This document shows, one piece after another, positions 32,765 through 41,693 of a stretch of DNA of 50,930 bases (its first letter is position 1; every line of letters begins with the position of its first letter). A program made the translations under genes and the position numbers. The notes under the pieces are model-generated. The model ran no database searches, was not told where the DNA came from, and saw nothing but the letters and a program-made list of their open reading frames with translations. Source of the stretch: Janthinobacterium rivuli (GTDB taxonomy: Bacteria > Pseudomonadota > Gammaproteobacteria > Burkholderiales > Burkholderiaceae_D); NCBI RefSeq assembly GCF_009208735.1, contig NZ_WFLJ01000030.1, forward strand, positions 1 to 50,930. The letters are read 5' to 3'.

Positions 32765-33073
32765 CTATCTATTTCGTGAGTGCAGCAAGTCCTTGACCGT
32801 GTCGAGGAGACCGTCCGCCACTTTTTCTGAGTTGACCTGGAACTGGCCGTCGGCGATCGCCAGCTTGATGCGTTCGACTTTTTTCGTGTCGAACACGGCG
32901 CCGCTGCCGGCAGTTGCACTGGCCGCCAATGCCTGTCCTTGCGGCGACAGGCGTACATTGTCCGACGTCGTCGGTGTTGCCTGGGCTTTCTCGGCATTCC
33001 GGGCGCCGGAGGTACTCGCGGGCGCCACCGGCAGGCCGGGATTGCTTTTAATGGTGTTGTCGGTAATTTTCAC
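32765..33073 (-). CDS. flgM: Anti-sigma-28 factor FlgM (102 aa)
   Basis: Binds FliA until the hook is complete and is then exported. The N-terminus (MKITDNTIKSNPGLPVA) and a disordered Ser/Ala/Thr-rich first half are typical. The C-terminal FliA-binding helices are VFDTKKVERIKLAIADGQFQ and SEKVADGLLDTVKDLL. A perfect sigma-28 promoter precedes it, giving the classical feedback loop. It can also be transcribed from the flgA promoter. Confidence 0.94.
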   Translation of the reverse strand: MKITDNTIKSNPGLPVAPASTSGARNAEKAQATPTTSDNVRLSPQGQALAASATAGSGAVFDTKKVERIKLAIADGQFQVNSEKVADGLLDTVKDLLHSRNR

Positions 33074-33123
33074 AGCGTGATCCTCGTCTGGTCGAAGTCA
33101 AAAAAACTCCGGGATATGTGTCT

Positions 33124-33150
33124 TTATCGGCACCTTTTGCCGAAACTTTA
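33124..33150 (-). promoter_or_regulatory. Perfect FliA (sigma-28) promoter of flgMN
   Basis: Read on the minus strand: TAAAGTTT at 33150-33143, an 11-bp spacer, and GCCGATAA at 33131-33124. All 16 consensus positions and the spacing match. The predicted start is about 40 bp upstream of the flgM ATG. Confidence 0.93.
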
Positions 33151-33185
33151 GTGCGCCAGACCAGAATATCGCTGTCCATCCGTGT

Positions 33186-33881
33186 TTAAAACGCCACCTC
33201 CACCAAGCCGCCAGCCCGCGCCACGCCGCTGATCTGCTGGCCGCTCTGCGTGCGTACCTGTACCGTCTGGCCATCGCCGGCGCTGCCGATGGCGCGCCCT
33301 TCTGATGCCACCTGGAAACCGTTGCCACTGGAAACGACGCGCACCAGCTGGCCCTGCATCACCACCGGCTTGCGGCGCAGGGTATCGAGGCGCATCGGCG
33401 TGCCGGGTGGCAAGGAAATATTCGTGCTGGCGCCCACCACCTGGGCCATGTCGGTGGCGATGCCTGCCGGCAATGCGGCCAGGTCGCCCTGCATCGTCAC
33501 CAGCTGGCTGGCGTCGATGGCTTGCCCTTGCGCCAGCGGCACGGCGCTGGCCACGTAGTCGCCGACGACGGCCACGTTCGCCTGCACATAAATGGTCCAG
33601 CTGGAGGGCGCCGTGCAGCGCACGCCCACGGTGGTCTTGCCCCAGGCGCGCGCGCCCGGCGCCATGAACGCTTGCGGCGCGGGGCAGGCGGCCAGGTTCA
33701 GGCGCGGATCGACGGCGCCGACGGTGACCGTCACCTTGCCCGGCAAGCCGTTGCTTTGCACTTGCAGGAATTGTTCCACGCTGTTGCGCAGCGCTTCCGG
33801 CGTCTGCCGGCCGGCATTTTGCGCCTGCGCCAGCAGTGGCAGGGCGGCAAGAGCGAAGAGGAAAGCGAGCGGTGTTTTCAT
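33186..33881 (-). CDS. flgA: Flagellar P-ring assembly chaperone FlgA (231 aa)
   Basis: A periplasmic chaperone for FlgI. The start at 33881 gives the signal peptide MKTPLAFLFALAALPLLAQA; a nine-residue longer frame is rejected. The mature protein has an N-terminal domain (LRNSVEQFLQVQSNGLPGKV, DPRLNLAACP) and the C-terminal SAF/beta-clip region (AQGQAIDASQLVTMQGDLAA, GTPMRLDTLRRKPVVMQGQL, VRTQSGQQISGVA). It heads the minus-strand flgAMN group, divergent from flgB. Confidence 0.94.
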   Translation of the reverse strand: MKTPLAFLFALAALPLLAQAQNAGRQTPEALRNSVEQFLQVQSNGLPGKVTVTVGAVDPRLNLAACPAPQAFMAPGARAWGKTTVGVRCTAPSSWTIYVQANVAVVGDYVASAVPLAQGQAIDASQLVTMQGDLAALPAGIATDMAQVVGASTNISLPPGTPMRLDTLRRKPVVMQGQLVRVVSSGNGFQVASEGRAIGSAGDGQTVQVRTQSGQQISGVARAGGLVEVAF

Positions 33882-34072
33882 GGTGATAGGCCTCTGGAAT
33901 ACTGCCATGATAGTGCGCGCGGCCCCGTTCGAAGCGCCGATTAAGGGGTAAAAGTATGGTCTGATCCGGCGATGGTCTTGCTGGCGGGCACCGTACTATG
34001 TTTCCTGTCATCACTATACCGCCATCCTTCCGCCATCTCGGGCGCCAGTGGCAGATCTTTCCGGAGCCTGAC

Positions 34073-34525
34073 ATGATAGGGAAACTCGACGATTACATGC
34101 GCTTCAACGAGACGGCGCTGAGCCTGCGCTCGACGCGCCAGGAATTGCTCGCCTCGAATATCGCCAACGCCGACACGCCCAATTACAAGGCGCGCGATGT
34201 CGATTTCGCCGCCGCCCTGAAGGGCGCGATGGCGCGCAAGGACGGTGTGCCACCGGCACTGAAGGGCACGGCGCCGCAGCATATGCCGGGCAAGGGCGTG
34301 GCCGCGGCCGCAGGCGGCAGCACGGGCGGCAAGGTCGAGACCCTGGCCGACGGCACGCCGCTGCTGTACCGCGCGCCGGCCCAGGGCGCCGTCGATGGCA
34401 ATACGGTCGACATGGATCTCGAGCGCAACGCGTTTGCCGACAACGCCATCCGCTACGAGGCGGCCGTGACGTTCCTCAATTCGCAGATCAAGGGCATGCT
34501 GACTGCCATCCAGGGAGGACAATAA
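34073..34525 (+). CDS. flgB: Proximal rod protein FlgB (150 aa)
   Basis: The start MIGKLDDYMRFNETALSLRS at 34073, with CGGAG ahead of it, fits the family. The rod-protein signature LLASNIANADTPNYKARDVD lies at about residues 25-44, and the C-terminal helix is FADNAIRYEAAVTFLNSQIK. FlgB is exported by the type III system without a cleaved signal and forms the first rod subunits. It is first in the flgBCDEFGHIJ run. The 191-bp gap to flgA must hold the divergent promoters; no strong consensus was recognised in it. Confidence 0.95.
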   Translation: MIGKLDDYMRFNETALSLRSTRQELLASNIANADTPNYKARDVDFAAALKGAMARKDGVPPALKGTAPQHMPGKGVAAAAGGSTGGKVETLADGTPLLYRAPAQGAVDGNTVDMDLERNAFADNAIRYEAAVTFLNSQIKGMLTAIQGGQ

Positions 34526-34527
34526 TC

Positions 34528-34929
34528 ATGTCGCTATTTAATATCTTCAATGTCTCCGGTTCGGCCATGAGCGCCCAGGCGCAGCGCCTGAACACGGTGG
34601 CCAGCAATCTGGCCAATGCCGACAGCGCCACCAGCGCCACGGGCGAAGCCTACCGCGCCAAGCAGGTGGTGTTCGAGGCCGTGCCCATGGCCAACGGCGC
34701 CACGGCCGTCAAGGTGCAGAAGGTGATCGAAGACCCGTCGCCGATGAAGCTGGTCTACGACCCGAAGAATCCGCTGGCCGACGAGAAGGGCTACGTCACC
34801 ATGCCCAACGTGAATACGGTCGACGAGATGGTCAACATGCTGTCGGCCTCGCGCTCGTACCAGACCAACGTGGAAACCATGAACGCGGCCAAGTCCCTGC
34901 TCCTGAAAACCCTCACCCTCGGCCAATAA
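34528..34929 (+). CDS. flgC: Proximal rod protein FlgC (133 aa)
   Basis: Starts two bases after flgB. The N-terminal motif is FNVSGSAMSAQAQRLNTVAS followed by NLANADS. The middle contains VIEDPSPMKLVYDPKNPLAD and GYVTMPNVNTVDEMVNMLSA, and the C-terminus SYQTNVETMNAAKSLLLKTL, all typical FlgC segments. Length matches E. coli FlgC (134 aa). Confidence 0.96.
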   Translation: MSLFNIFNVSGSAMSAQAQRLNTVASNLANADSATSATGEAYRAKQVVFEAVPMANGATAVKVQKVIEDPSPMKLVYDPKNPLADEKGYVTMPNVNTVDEMVNMLSASRSYQTNVETMNAAKSLLLKTLTLGQ

Positions 34930-34944
34930 GGCTGACTGATCATT

Positions 34945-35643
34945 ATGGCAACCATCGATACCACGACCTCCGTCACCACCGACCTGATGGCGACGATGAA
35001 TCCGAAGAAGACCACGGCCGCGAAAGGCAGCGTCGAGGAGGAAACAAACAAATTCCTGACCTTGCTGGTGACCCAGCTGCAAAACCAGGACCCGATGAAC
35101 CCGCTGGACAATGCGCAGCTGACCAGTCAGCTGGCCCAGCTGTCCACGGTGACGGGCGTCAACAAGCTCAACACCACGCTGGAAACGCTCAAGACCAGCT
35201 ACCAGCAAGCCGAATCCATGCAGGCGGCCAATATCATCGGCCACGGCGTCTTGACGGCAGGGAAGAACATCACCTTGAGCAAGAGCGCGGCCCTGCTGGG
35301 CGTGGACCTGGCCACGCCGGCCGACAGCGTCAAGGTCATCATCTACAACAGTGCGGGCAAAGAAGTCCATTCCATCGACCTGGGCCCGCAGGACGCGGGT
35401 ACCTTGCCGCTGGGCTGGAACGGCTCCACGGCCGAGCTCGACAAGGATGGCAAGAACATCGTGCTCGCTGACGGCGCCTATACGTTCTCGGTGGAAGCGA
35501 CGCGCGGCGGCGCCAAGCTCAAGGATGCAGCGGCGCTGATGTTCGGTTCGGTCGCCAGCGTGTCGACGGGCGCCAGCGGCGTGAAGTTGAATGTGCCGGG
35601 CGTGGGCAGCATCACCATGGCCGATGTGAAACAGATTTTGTAA
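34945..35643 (+). CDS. flgD: Hook-capping protein FlgD (232 aa)
   Basis: A scaffold cap required for polymerising FlgE. The conserved N-terminal export and assembly region is EETNKFLTLLVTQLQNQDPM followed by NPLDNAQLTSQLAQLSTVTG. A FlgD Ig-like/Tudor domain follows (GKEVHSIDLGPQDAGTLPLG, then LADGAYTFSVEA). Size and position between flgC and flgE are as expected. It is degraded or lost after hook completion. Confidence 0.95.
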   Translation: MATIDTTTSVTTDLMATMNPKKTTAAKGSVEEETNKFLTLLVTQLQNQDPMNPLDNAQLTSQLAQLSTVTGVNKLNTTLETLKTSYQQAESMQAANIIGHGVLTAGKNITLSKSAALLGVDLATPADSVKVIIYNSAGKEVHSIDLGPQDAGTLPLGWNGSTAELDKDGKNIVLADGAYTFSVEATRGGAKLKDAAALMFGSVASVSTGASGVKLNVPGVGSITMADVKQIL

Positions 35644-35697
35644 GCCGCTCATTTGTAGCGTAGACCCTCTACCCCTATTTTCTACCAGGAGAACACA

Positions 35698-37245
35698 ATG
35701 TCTTTCCAACAAGGCCTGAGCGGCTTGAACGGCGCCGCCAAATCGCTGGACGTCATCGGCAACAACATCGCCAACTCGGCCACCGTGGGTTTCAAGCAAT
35801 CGCAGGCGCAGTTCGCCGACATCTATGCCAACTCGCTGTATGGCGTGGGCGGCAACCAGCCCGGTATCGGCGTGTCCGTGTCGCAAGTGGCGCAGCTGTT
35901 CAACCAGGGGAACCTGGAGAGTTCATCCAATCCGCTCGACATCGCCATCAATGGCGGCGGTTTCTTCCGCACCAGCGTGAACGGCGCCATCCAGTATTCG
36001 CGCAACGGCCAGTTCCAGGTCGACAAGAGCGGTTTCATCATCAATGCCCAGAAAGCCCAGCTGACCGGTTATCCGGCCGATGCGAACGGCAAGATCCTGG
36101 CCGGCGCCACCGTGCCGCTGCAGATCGACCCGTCCGACATGGCGCCGCAGGCGACCACCAAGGTCGACACCCAGGTCAACCTCGATTCCAACTCGGCCAT
36201 GCCGACCGTGGTGCCATTCAGCGTAGGCGAGCAAAAGTCGTGGACCAAGCAATTCCCCGTGCCCGTCTACGATTCGCTGGGCAATTCGCACACCATGTCC
36301 AATTTCTATGTCAAGACGGGCACCAATACCTGGGATGTCTACTCGGCCACTGACGGCAAGGAAATTACCAGCGCGAAAGTGGCAGCGGCAGCGCAGACCG
36401 ATGCCGCCTCGCTGGCTGCGCGCAGCGCCTACCAGGCCGCCGTCACGGCCGTGCCGCTGGTGCCGGCAAATATCACGGCTGCCGCCATCGCCTATGGCAA
36501 TGCGGCCGGCGCCGCCGTGCGCGCCGCCGCCGCAGCGGCCGGCGCCAGCCCGGCCCAGCTGGCCGCCATCAGCGCCACCTATGGCAGCGCCGTGCCCAAT
36601 GGCGTCAATTCCAGCTTGACGCCAGACCAGATCGACAAGAATATCGCCTCGGTGACGGAAGTGCCCGCCGTAAGGTCGGCTTCGCTGGTGTTCAACAGCG
36701 TCGGCAGCCTGGACAAGGCCGCCATGCTGGCACTGACGCCGCCGCAAACCCTGCCGGTGACGGTTAACCTGCCCGTCTTCCCCGCCACGGGCGCGAACGC
36801 GAATCTGGCGATCAAGGTCGACTTCACCAATTCCACCCAGCTCAGTTCGTCCACCAGCGAAAAGCGCACTGTGGCCGATGGCTACGCGGCCGGCCAGCTG
36901 GACCGTTTCGTCGTGGGCAGCGATGGCGTGATCCAGGGCCAGTATAACAATGGCAAGACGCGCGACATGGGCCAGGTGGTGCTGACCAAATTTGCCAATC
37001 CGAATGGCCTCGAGCCGCTGGGCAACAATGCCTGGGCGGAAAGCTCGACCTCGGGCAGTCCGATGACGGGCGAGCCGAGCTCGGGTGGTCTGGGCGACTT
37101 GCGCGCCTCGGCGGTGGAGGTGTCGAACGTCGACCTGACGGCCGAACTGGTCAACATGATCACGGCCCAGCGCGCCTACCAGGCGAATGCGCAGACCATC
37201 AAGACGCAGGATTCCGTCCTGCAAACCTTGGTCAACCTGCGTTAA
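35698..37245 (+). CDS. flgE: Flagellar hook protein FlgE (515 aa)
   Basis: The hook subunit. The N-terminus (FQQGLSGLNGAAKSLDVIGN, then NIANSATVGFK) and C-terminus (VDLTAELVNMITAQRAYQAN) are canonical D0 helices. At 515 residues it is about 110 longer than E. coli FlgE. The extra length is an Ala-rich insertion at about residues 225-310, including an AAYGNAAGAAVRAAAAAAGA-like stretch followed by SLTPDQIDKN. This probably enlarges an outer hook domain. A GGAG ribosome-binding site precedes the ATG. Confidence 0.95.
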   Translation: MSFQQGLSGLNGAAKSLDVIGNNIANSATVGFKQSQAQFADIYANSLYGVGGNQPGIGVSVSQVAQLFNQGNLESSSNPLDIAINGGGFFRTSVNGAIQYSRNGQFQVDKSGFIINAQKAQLTGYPADANGKILAGATVPLQIDPSDMAPQATTKVDTQVNLDSNSAMPTVVPFSVGEQKSWTKQFPVPVYDSLGNSHTMSNFYVKTGTNTWDVYSATDGKEITSAKVAAAAQTDAASLAARSAYQAAVTAVPLVPANITAAAIAYGNAAGAAVRAAAAAAGASPAQLAAISATYGSAVPNGVNSSLTPDQIDKNIASVTEVPAVRSASLVFNSVGSLDKAAMLALTPPQTLPVTVNLPVFPATGANANLAIKVDFTNSTQLSSSTSEKRTVADGYAAGQLDRFVVGSDGVIQGQYNNGKTRDMGQVVLTKFANPNGLEPLGNNAWAESSTSGSPMTGEPSSGGLGDLRASAVEVSNVDLTAELVNMITAQRAYQANAQTIKTQDSVLQTLVNLR

Positions 37246-37305
37246 GGGTAAGGGGAGCGGTTCTTTCGGACTGCTCCCGGCTTTCGTTTTGCACGGAGAA
37301 AACAC

Positions 37306-38049
37306 ATGGACCGTCTCATCTACACCGCCGGCTCGGGCGCCAAGCACATCCTGGACAAGCAGGCGACCACGGCGAACAACCTGGCGAACGCCACCAGCAC
37401 GGGTTTCCGTGCCCAGCTCGACTCGTTCCGCGCCGTGCCCGTGGTGGCCGACGGCATGATGCCGACGCGCGCCTTCGTCGTCGATTCGACGGTCGGTTCC
37501 GATTTCACGCAAGGTCCCATGCAGCACACGGGCCGCGCGCTCGACGTGGCGGTGGAAAACGGTGGCTGGATCGCGGTGCAGTCGGCCGACGGCTCCGAAG
37601 CCTACACGCGCAACGGCGCCCTGAAACTCAATGAAAACGGCATGCTGCAGACGCAGTCGGGCCTGATGGTGCAGGGCGATACGGGGCCCATGGCGATTCC
37701 GCCCGGCGTGACGGTGGCCATCAGCGGCGATGGCACGGTGGGCACGATTTCCACGGACGTGCCGCCGGGCCCGTCGACGGTGCTGGGACGCATCAAGCTG
37801 GTCAACCCGCCCGAGCAGCAGCTGGTGCGCGGCGACGACGGCTTGTTCCGCCTGAAGGATGGCACGGTGGCGCAGGCCGACCAGGCCGTCAAGCTGACGA
37901 CGGGCGCGCTGGAAGGCAGCAATGTCAGCCCCGTCGACTCGATGGTCAGCATGATCGCCCTGGCGCGCCAGTTCGAAACGCAAATGAGCCTGTTGAAGAA
38001 TGCCGAGAATAACGCGGCGAAAGCCACCCAGATCCTCGCTTTGAATTGA
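37306..38049 (+). CDS. flgF: Flagellar rod protein FlgF (247 aa)
   Basis: A proximal rod protein of the FlgE/F/G family. The N-terminus is MDRLIYTAGSGAKHILDKQA followed by TTANNLANATSTGFR. Central beta segments include GRALDVAVENGGWIAVQSAD and EAYTRNGALKLNENG. The C-terminal helix is SPVDSMVSMIALARQFETQM. Length is typical. It follows flgE by 60 bp, with a GGAG ribosome-binding site. Confidence 0.95.
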   Translation: MDRLIYTAGSGAKHILDKQATTANNLANATSTGFRAQLDSFRAVPVVADGMMPTRAFVVDSTVGSDFTQGPMQHTGRALDVAVENGGWIAVQSADGSEAYTRNGALKLNENGMLQTQSGLMVQGDTGPMAIPPGVTVAISGDGTVGTISTDVPPGPSTVLGRIKLVNPPEQQLVRGDDGLFRLKDGTVAQADQAVKLTTGALEGSNVSPVDSMVSMIALARQFETQMSLLKNAENNAAKATQILALN

Positions 38050-38121
38050 TGGGGGCGCCCGCATAATGGTCACATAGAAATAGTCTACAGGGCTGGTTAG
38101 CGCTGTTATTGGAGAAAAATC

Positions 38122-38904
38122 ATGATTCGTTCCCTTTGGATTGCCAAGACCGGCCTGGAAGCGCAGCAGACGCAGATGGACGTGATCGCCAATAACCTGG
38201 CCAACGTCAGCACCACCGGCTTCAAGAAGTCGCGCGCCGTGTTCGAGGACTTGCTGTATCAAAATGTGCGCCAGCCGGGCGCGCAATCGTCGCAGCAGAC
38301 CCAGCTGCCATCGGGCTTGCAGATCGGCACGGGCGTACGCACCGTGGCCACCGAACGCATCCATACCCAGGGCAATCCCCAGGCTTCCGGCAATTCGCGC
38401 GACGTGATGGTCAACGGCACAGGCTTTTTCCAGGTGCTGATGCCGGACGGCGCCACCGCCTACACCCGCGACGGCTCGTTCCAGACGGATGCCAACGGCC
38501 AGCTCGTCACCTCGGAAGGCTTCGTCATCCAGCCCGCCATCACCGTGCCGACCAACGCGCTGAGCCTGACCGTGGCGCGCGACGGCACCGTCTCCGTCAC
38601 CTTGCCCGACACGGTGGCGCCTTCGCAGATCGGCTCGCTGCAGCTGACCACCTTCGTCAACCCGGCCGGCCTGGAGTCGAAGGGCGAAAACCTGTACATG
38701 GAAACGGGCGCCTCCGGCGTGGCGCAGACCAACACCCCGGGCACGAACGGCGCCGGCGTGCTGATGCAGGGCTACATCGAGACGTCGAACGTCAACGTGG
38801 CCGAGGAAATGGTCAACATGATCCAGACCCAGCGCGCGTACGAGATCAACAGCAAGGCCATCACCACGTCCGATCAAATGCTGCAGAAATTGTCGCAACT
38901 TTAA
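38122..38904 (+). CDS. flgG: Distal rod protein FlgG (260 aa)
   Basis: The canonical start MIRSLWIAKTGLEAQQTQMD is followed by VIANNLANVSTTGFKKSRAV and the FlgG-specific region FEDLLYQNVRQPGAQSSQQT. The C-terminus is VNVAEEMVNMIQTQRAYEIN. Length equals E. coli FlgG (260 aa). The FlgG-specific sequence after the D0 helix is what makes the rod straight, in contrast to the hook. Confidence 0.97.
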   Translation: MIRSLWIAKTGLEAQQTQMDVIANNLANVSTTGFKKSRAVFEDLLYQNVRQPGAQSSQQTQLPSGLQIGTGVRTVATERIHTQGNPQASGNSRDVMVNGTGFFQVLMPDGATAYTRDGSFQTDANGQLVTSEGFVIQPAITVPTNALSLTVARDGTVSVTLPDTVAPSQIGSLQLTTFVNPAGLESKGENLYMETGASGVAQTNTPGTNGAGVLMQGYIETSNVNVAEEMVNMIQTQRAYEINSKAITTSDQMLQKLSQL

Positions 38905-38954
38905 TTTTCATAGTCGTCATGCCATCCGCCGCCGGATGGCAGCGGAGGTTCGCC

Positions 38955-39605
38955 ATGCAATACCCCATCATCGCCCTGTTGTCCGCAGTCCTGCTGTCCG
39001 GCTGCGCCATCACGCCTACGTCCATCGTGCAATATCCCACCAGCACGCGCGCGCCGATGCCCGAACCGGTGGTCGTCAACAACGGGTCCATCTACCAGCC
39101 GTCGACCTACCGTCCCGCCTTCGAAGACCGCCGCGCGCGCCACGTGGGCGACACCATGACGATCGCCATCACCGAGCGCACGAATGCCGTCAAGGCGGGC
39201 GCCAGTTCCGGCAACAAGTCGGGCAGCGTGGGTTTCAGCACGCCCGGCTTCGCCCAGGGACGCTTCGGTGGCACCGTGGCGGCGAATGGCGCGACGAAAT
39301 TTGCCGATGGCGACAACCAGTCCGCCAGCAACACGTTTTCCGGCACGATCGGCGTGACGGTGATCGAGGTCTTGCCAAACGGTAATCTCATCGTCGCCGG
39401 GGAAAAACAGATCGCCATGAACAAGGGCACGGAATTCATCCGCTTCTCGGGCATGGTCAATCCGGACACCATCGGCACGGGCAACGTCGTGCCATCGACC
39501 CAGGTGGCCGAGGCACGCGTCGAATACCGCACCAACAGCCAGATCGACCGCGCCGAAATGGCCTCGATGGCGTCGCGCTTCTTCCTCAGCCTGCTGCCAT
39601 TCTGA
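38955..39605 (+). CDS. flgH: Flagellar L-ring lipoprotein FlgH (216 aa)
   Basis: Outer-membrane L-ring subunit. The start at 38955 gives the lipoprotein signal MQYPIIALLSAVLLSGC with lipobox LSGC and GCGGAGG upstream. FlgH core segments are SIYQPSTYRPAFEDRRARHV, GDTMTIAITERTNAVKAG, the Gly/Ser-rich loop, then VIEVLPNGNLIVAGEKQIA, FSGMVNPDTIGTGNVVPSTQ and VAEARVEYR. It is followed within 3 bp by flgI. Confidence 0.96.
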   Translation: MQYPIIALLSAVLLSGCAITPTSIVQYPTSTRAPMPEPVVVNNGSIYQPSTYRPAFEDRRARHVGDTMTIAITERTNAVKAGASSGNKSGSVGFSTPGFAQGRFGGTVAANGATKFADGDNQSASNTFSGTIGVTVIEVLPNGNLIVAGEKQIAMNKGTEFIRFSGMVNPDTIGTGNVVPSTQVAEARVEYRTNSQIDRAEMASMASRFFLSLLPF

Positions 39606-39607
39606 TC

Positions 39608-40723
39608 ATGGCAACGTTGACCTTTCCCCGCCTTGTCGCCGTTTTCGGCCTGGCCATCTCCCTGCTGGCGCCCGTGGCGCAGGCCGAGCGCATCAAGGAC
39701 CTGGCCAGCATTGCCGGCGTGCGCCAGAATCAGCTGATGGGTTATGGCCTCGTCGTGGGTCTCGACGGCAGTGGCGACCAGACCACGCAAACCCCGTTCA
39801 CCATCCAGAGCGTGGCGGCGATGCTGCAGCAGCAGGGCATCAATTTGCCGCAAGGCACCAGTTTGCAGCTGAAAAACGTGGCCGCCGTGATGGTGACGAC
39901 GGCCTTGCCCGCGTTTGCCCAGCCGGGCCAGTTGCTCGATGTGACGGTCTCGTCGATGGGCAATGCGAAAAGCTTGCGCGGCGGCACCTTGCTGATGACC
40001 CCCTTGAAGGGCGCCGATGGCCAGGTGTACGGCATGGCGCAGGGCAACGTGCTGGTCGGCGGCGTGGGCGCGCAGGCGGCCGGCAGCTCCGTCGTCATCA
40101 ATCACTTGAGCGTGGGCCGCATCTCGGGCGGCGCGACGGTCGAGCGCACCGTGCCTTCGGCGCTGGGCGCCAACAACACCATCCGCCTGGAATTGAACGC
40201 CACCGATTTCGCCACCGCCAGCCGCGTGGTCGACGCCATCAACAGCCGCTACGGCGCGGGCACGGCCGCCGCGCTCGATGGCCGCGTGATCCAGGTGCAG
40301 TCGCCCAGCGGCAGCGACCAGCGCGTGTCCTTCCTGGGCCAGCTGGAAAGTATCGAAGTCAATCCTGCCCGCCTGGCGGCCAAGGTCATCATGAATGCGC
40401 GCACGGGTTCCGTCGTGATGAACCAGTCCGTGACCCTGGAAACGTGCGCCATTTCCCACGGCAACCTGTCCGTCACCATCAATGTCGAGCCGCAAGTGAG
40501 CCAGCCGGCCCCCTTGTCGGGCGGGCGCACGGTGGTCACGCAGACGGCGCAGATCGATATCAAGAAGGAACCGGGCAAGGTCATGCTGGTCAAGGGCGGC
40601 GCCTCGCTGTCCGAGGTGGTCAAGGCCCTCAACGCCATCGGCGCCTCGCCGCAAGACTTGCTGGCCATCCTGCAGGCGATGAAAGCGGCCGGTTCGCTGC
40701 GCGCCGAACTCGAAATCATTTGA
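39608..40723 (+). CDS. flgI: Flagellar P-ring protein FlgI (371 aa)
   Basis: Periplasmic P-ring subunit with signal peptide LVAVFGLAISLLAPVAQA. The mature start ERIKDLASIAGVRQNQLMGY, then GLVVGLDGSGDQTTQTPFT, is diagnostic. Further family blocks include MLQQQGINLPQGTSLQLKNV, VTVSSMGNAKSLRGGTLLMT and KVIMNARTGSVVMNQSV. Its chaperone FlgA is encoded upstream on the other strand. Length is typical. Confidence 0.97.
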   Translation: MATLTFPRLVAVFGLAISLLAPVAQAERIKDLASIAGVRQNQLMGYGLVVGLDGSGDQTTQTPFTIQSVAAMLQQQGINLPQGTSLQLKNVAAVMVTTALPAFAQPGQLLDVTVSSMGNAKSLRGGTLLMTPLKGADGQVYGMAQGNVLVGGVGAQAAGSSVVINHLSVGRISGGATVERTVPSALGANNTIRLELNATDFATASRVVDAINSRYGAGTAAALDGRVIQVQSPSGSDQRVSFLGQLESIEVNPARLAAKVIMNARTGSVVMNQSVTLETCAISHGNLSVTINVEPQVSQPAPLSGGRTVVTQTAQIDIKKEPGKVMLVKGGASLSEVVKALNAIGASPQDLLAILQAMKAAGSLRAELEII

Positions 40724-40733
40724 TGGGCACGCC

Positions 40734-41660
40734 ATGATCAGCCAAACCGACCTCAGCAATACCGCCGCCTATGACGTGAAAGGCATGGATGGCTTGCGCC
40801 AGTCCGCCAAGGCGAAGGACCCCGCCGCCCTGAAAGAGGCGGCCACGCAATTCGAAGCCATGTTCATCAACATGATGATGAAAAGCATGCGCGAAGCCAC
40901 GCCGCAGGACGGCATCATGGATAGTCAGCAAAGCAAGATGTACACCTCGATGCTGGACCAGCAGACGAGCCAGAACCTGGCCAAGCGGGGCACGGGCCTG
41001 GCTGACGTGCTGATCCGCCAGCTGTCGTCGTCGAACCAGGCGCTGGCCGCCGATGGCGCCGAAGCGCCGTCGCCCCGGTCTTCCAGCATGGCGCAGGCGC
41101 TGGCCGCCTTCCGCCAGCAGCAGGGCGCCCTCGCCGAGGGGGCAGGCGTTGCCAGCGGCGCTGGCAAGACCCTGAGCGACAAGGCCAACGCCACACAGGC
41201 GCCGCATGTGCGCGCCTTCCAGGAAAAGTTGGGTGTGCATGCGGAAGAAGCGAGCCGCGCCACCGGCATCCCGGCCAAGTTCATGCTGGGCCAGGCGGCG
41301 CTGGAAACGGGCTGGGGCAAGCGCGAAATCATCGGCCGCGACGGCAGCAGCAGCCACAACCTGTTCGGCATCAAGGCAACAAACGACTGGAAGGGCAAGG
41401 TCACGGAAGCCGTCACGACGGAGTATGTGAATGGCAAGGCGCAGCGCAAGGTGGAAAAATTCCGCGCCTACGACAGCTATGCGGACAGCTTCAAGGATTA
41501 CGCGCAGTTGATTACCAACAACAAACGCTACGAAAAAGTGCTGGCCAGCGCGGGCGACGCCAGCACCTTCGCCCAGGGCTTGCAGAAAGCCGGCTACGCG
41601 ACGGATCCGAATTACGCTGCCAAATTGACAAAAATTATCAAGCATTCGCTGGTCGGTTAA
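40734..41660 (+). CDS. flgJ: Rod-cap/peptidoglycan hydrolase FlgJ (308 aa)
   Basis: A dual-domain protein. The N-terminal rod-scaffold domain (residues about 15-110) contains DGLRQSAKAKDPAALKEAAT, QFEAMFINMMMKSMREATPQ and QQTSQNLAKRGTGLADVLI. After a linker, the glucosaminidase domain (about 155-308) has KFMLGQAALETGWGKREI, with E191 a likely catalytic residue, then HNLFGIKATNDWKGK and YADSFKDYAQLITNN. It clears peptidoglycan for the rod. Confidence 0.95.
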   Translation: MISQTDLSNTAAYDVKGMDGLRQSAKAKDPAALKEAATQFEAMFINMMMKSMREATPQDGIMDSQQSKMYTSMLDQQTSQNLAKRGTGLADVLIRQLSSSNQALAADGAEAPSPRSSSMAQALAAFRQQQGALAEGAGVASGAGKTLSDKANATQAPHVRAFQEKLGVHAEEASRATGIPAKFMLGQAALETGWGKREIIGRDGSSSHNLFGIKATNDWKGKVTEAVTTEYVNGKAQRKVEKFRAYDSYADSFKDYAQLITNNKRYEKVLASAGDASTFAQGLQKAGYATDPNYAAKLTKIIKHSLVG

Positions 41661-41693
41661 GGCGCCGCCTTGCCCCCGTGCAGGCCGCGCGCT

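Noticed and set aside
33949..33975. A sigma-28-like promoter upstream of flgB (TAAAAGTA-N11-GGCGATGG)
   Set aside because: Only 10 of 16 positions match, and flgB is an early gene usually controlled by the master regulator rather than FliA.
35923..38898. A 991-codon minus-strand open frame across flgE-flgG
   Set aside because: Three canonical flagellar proteins on the plus strand explain the region.
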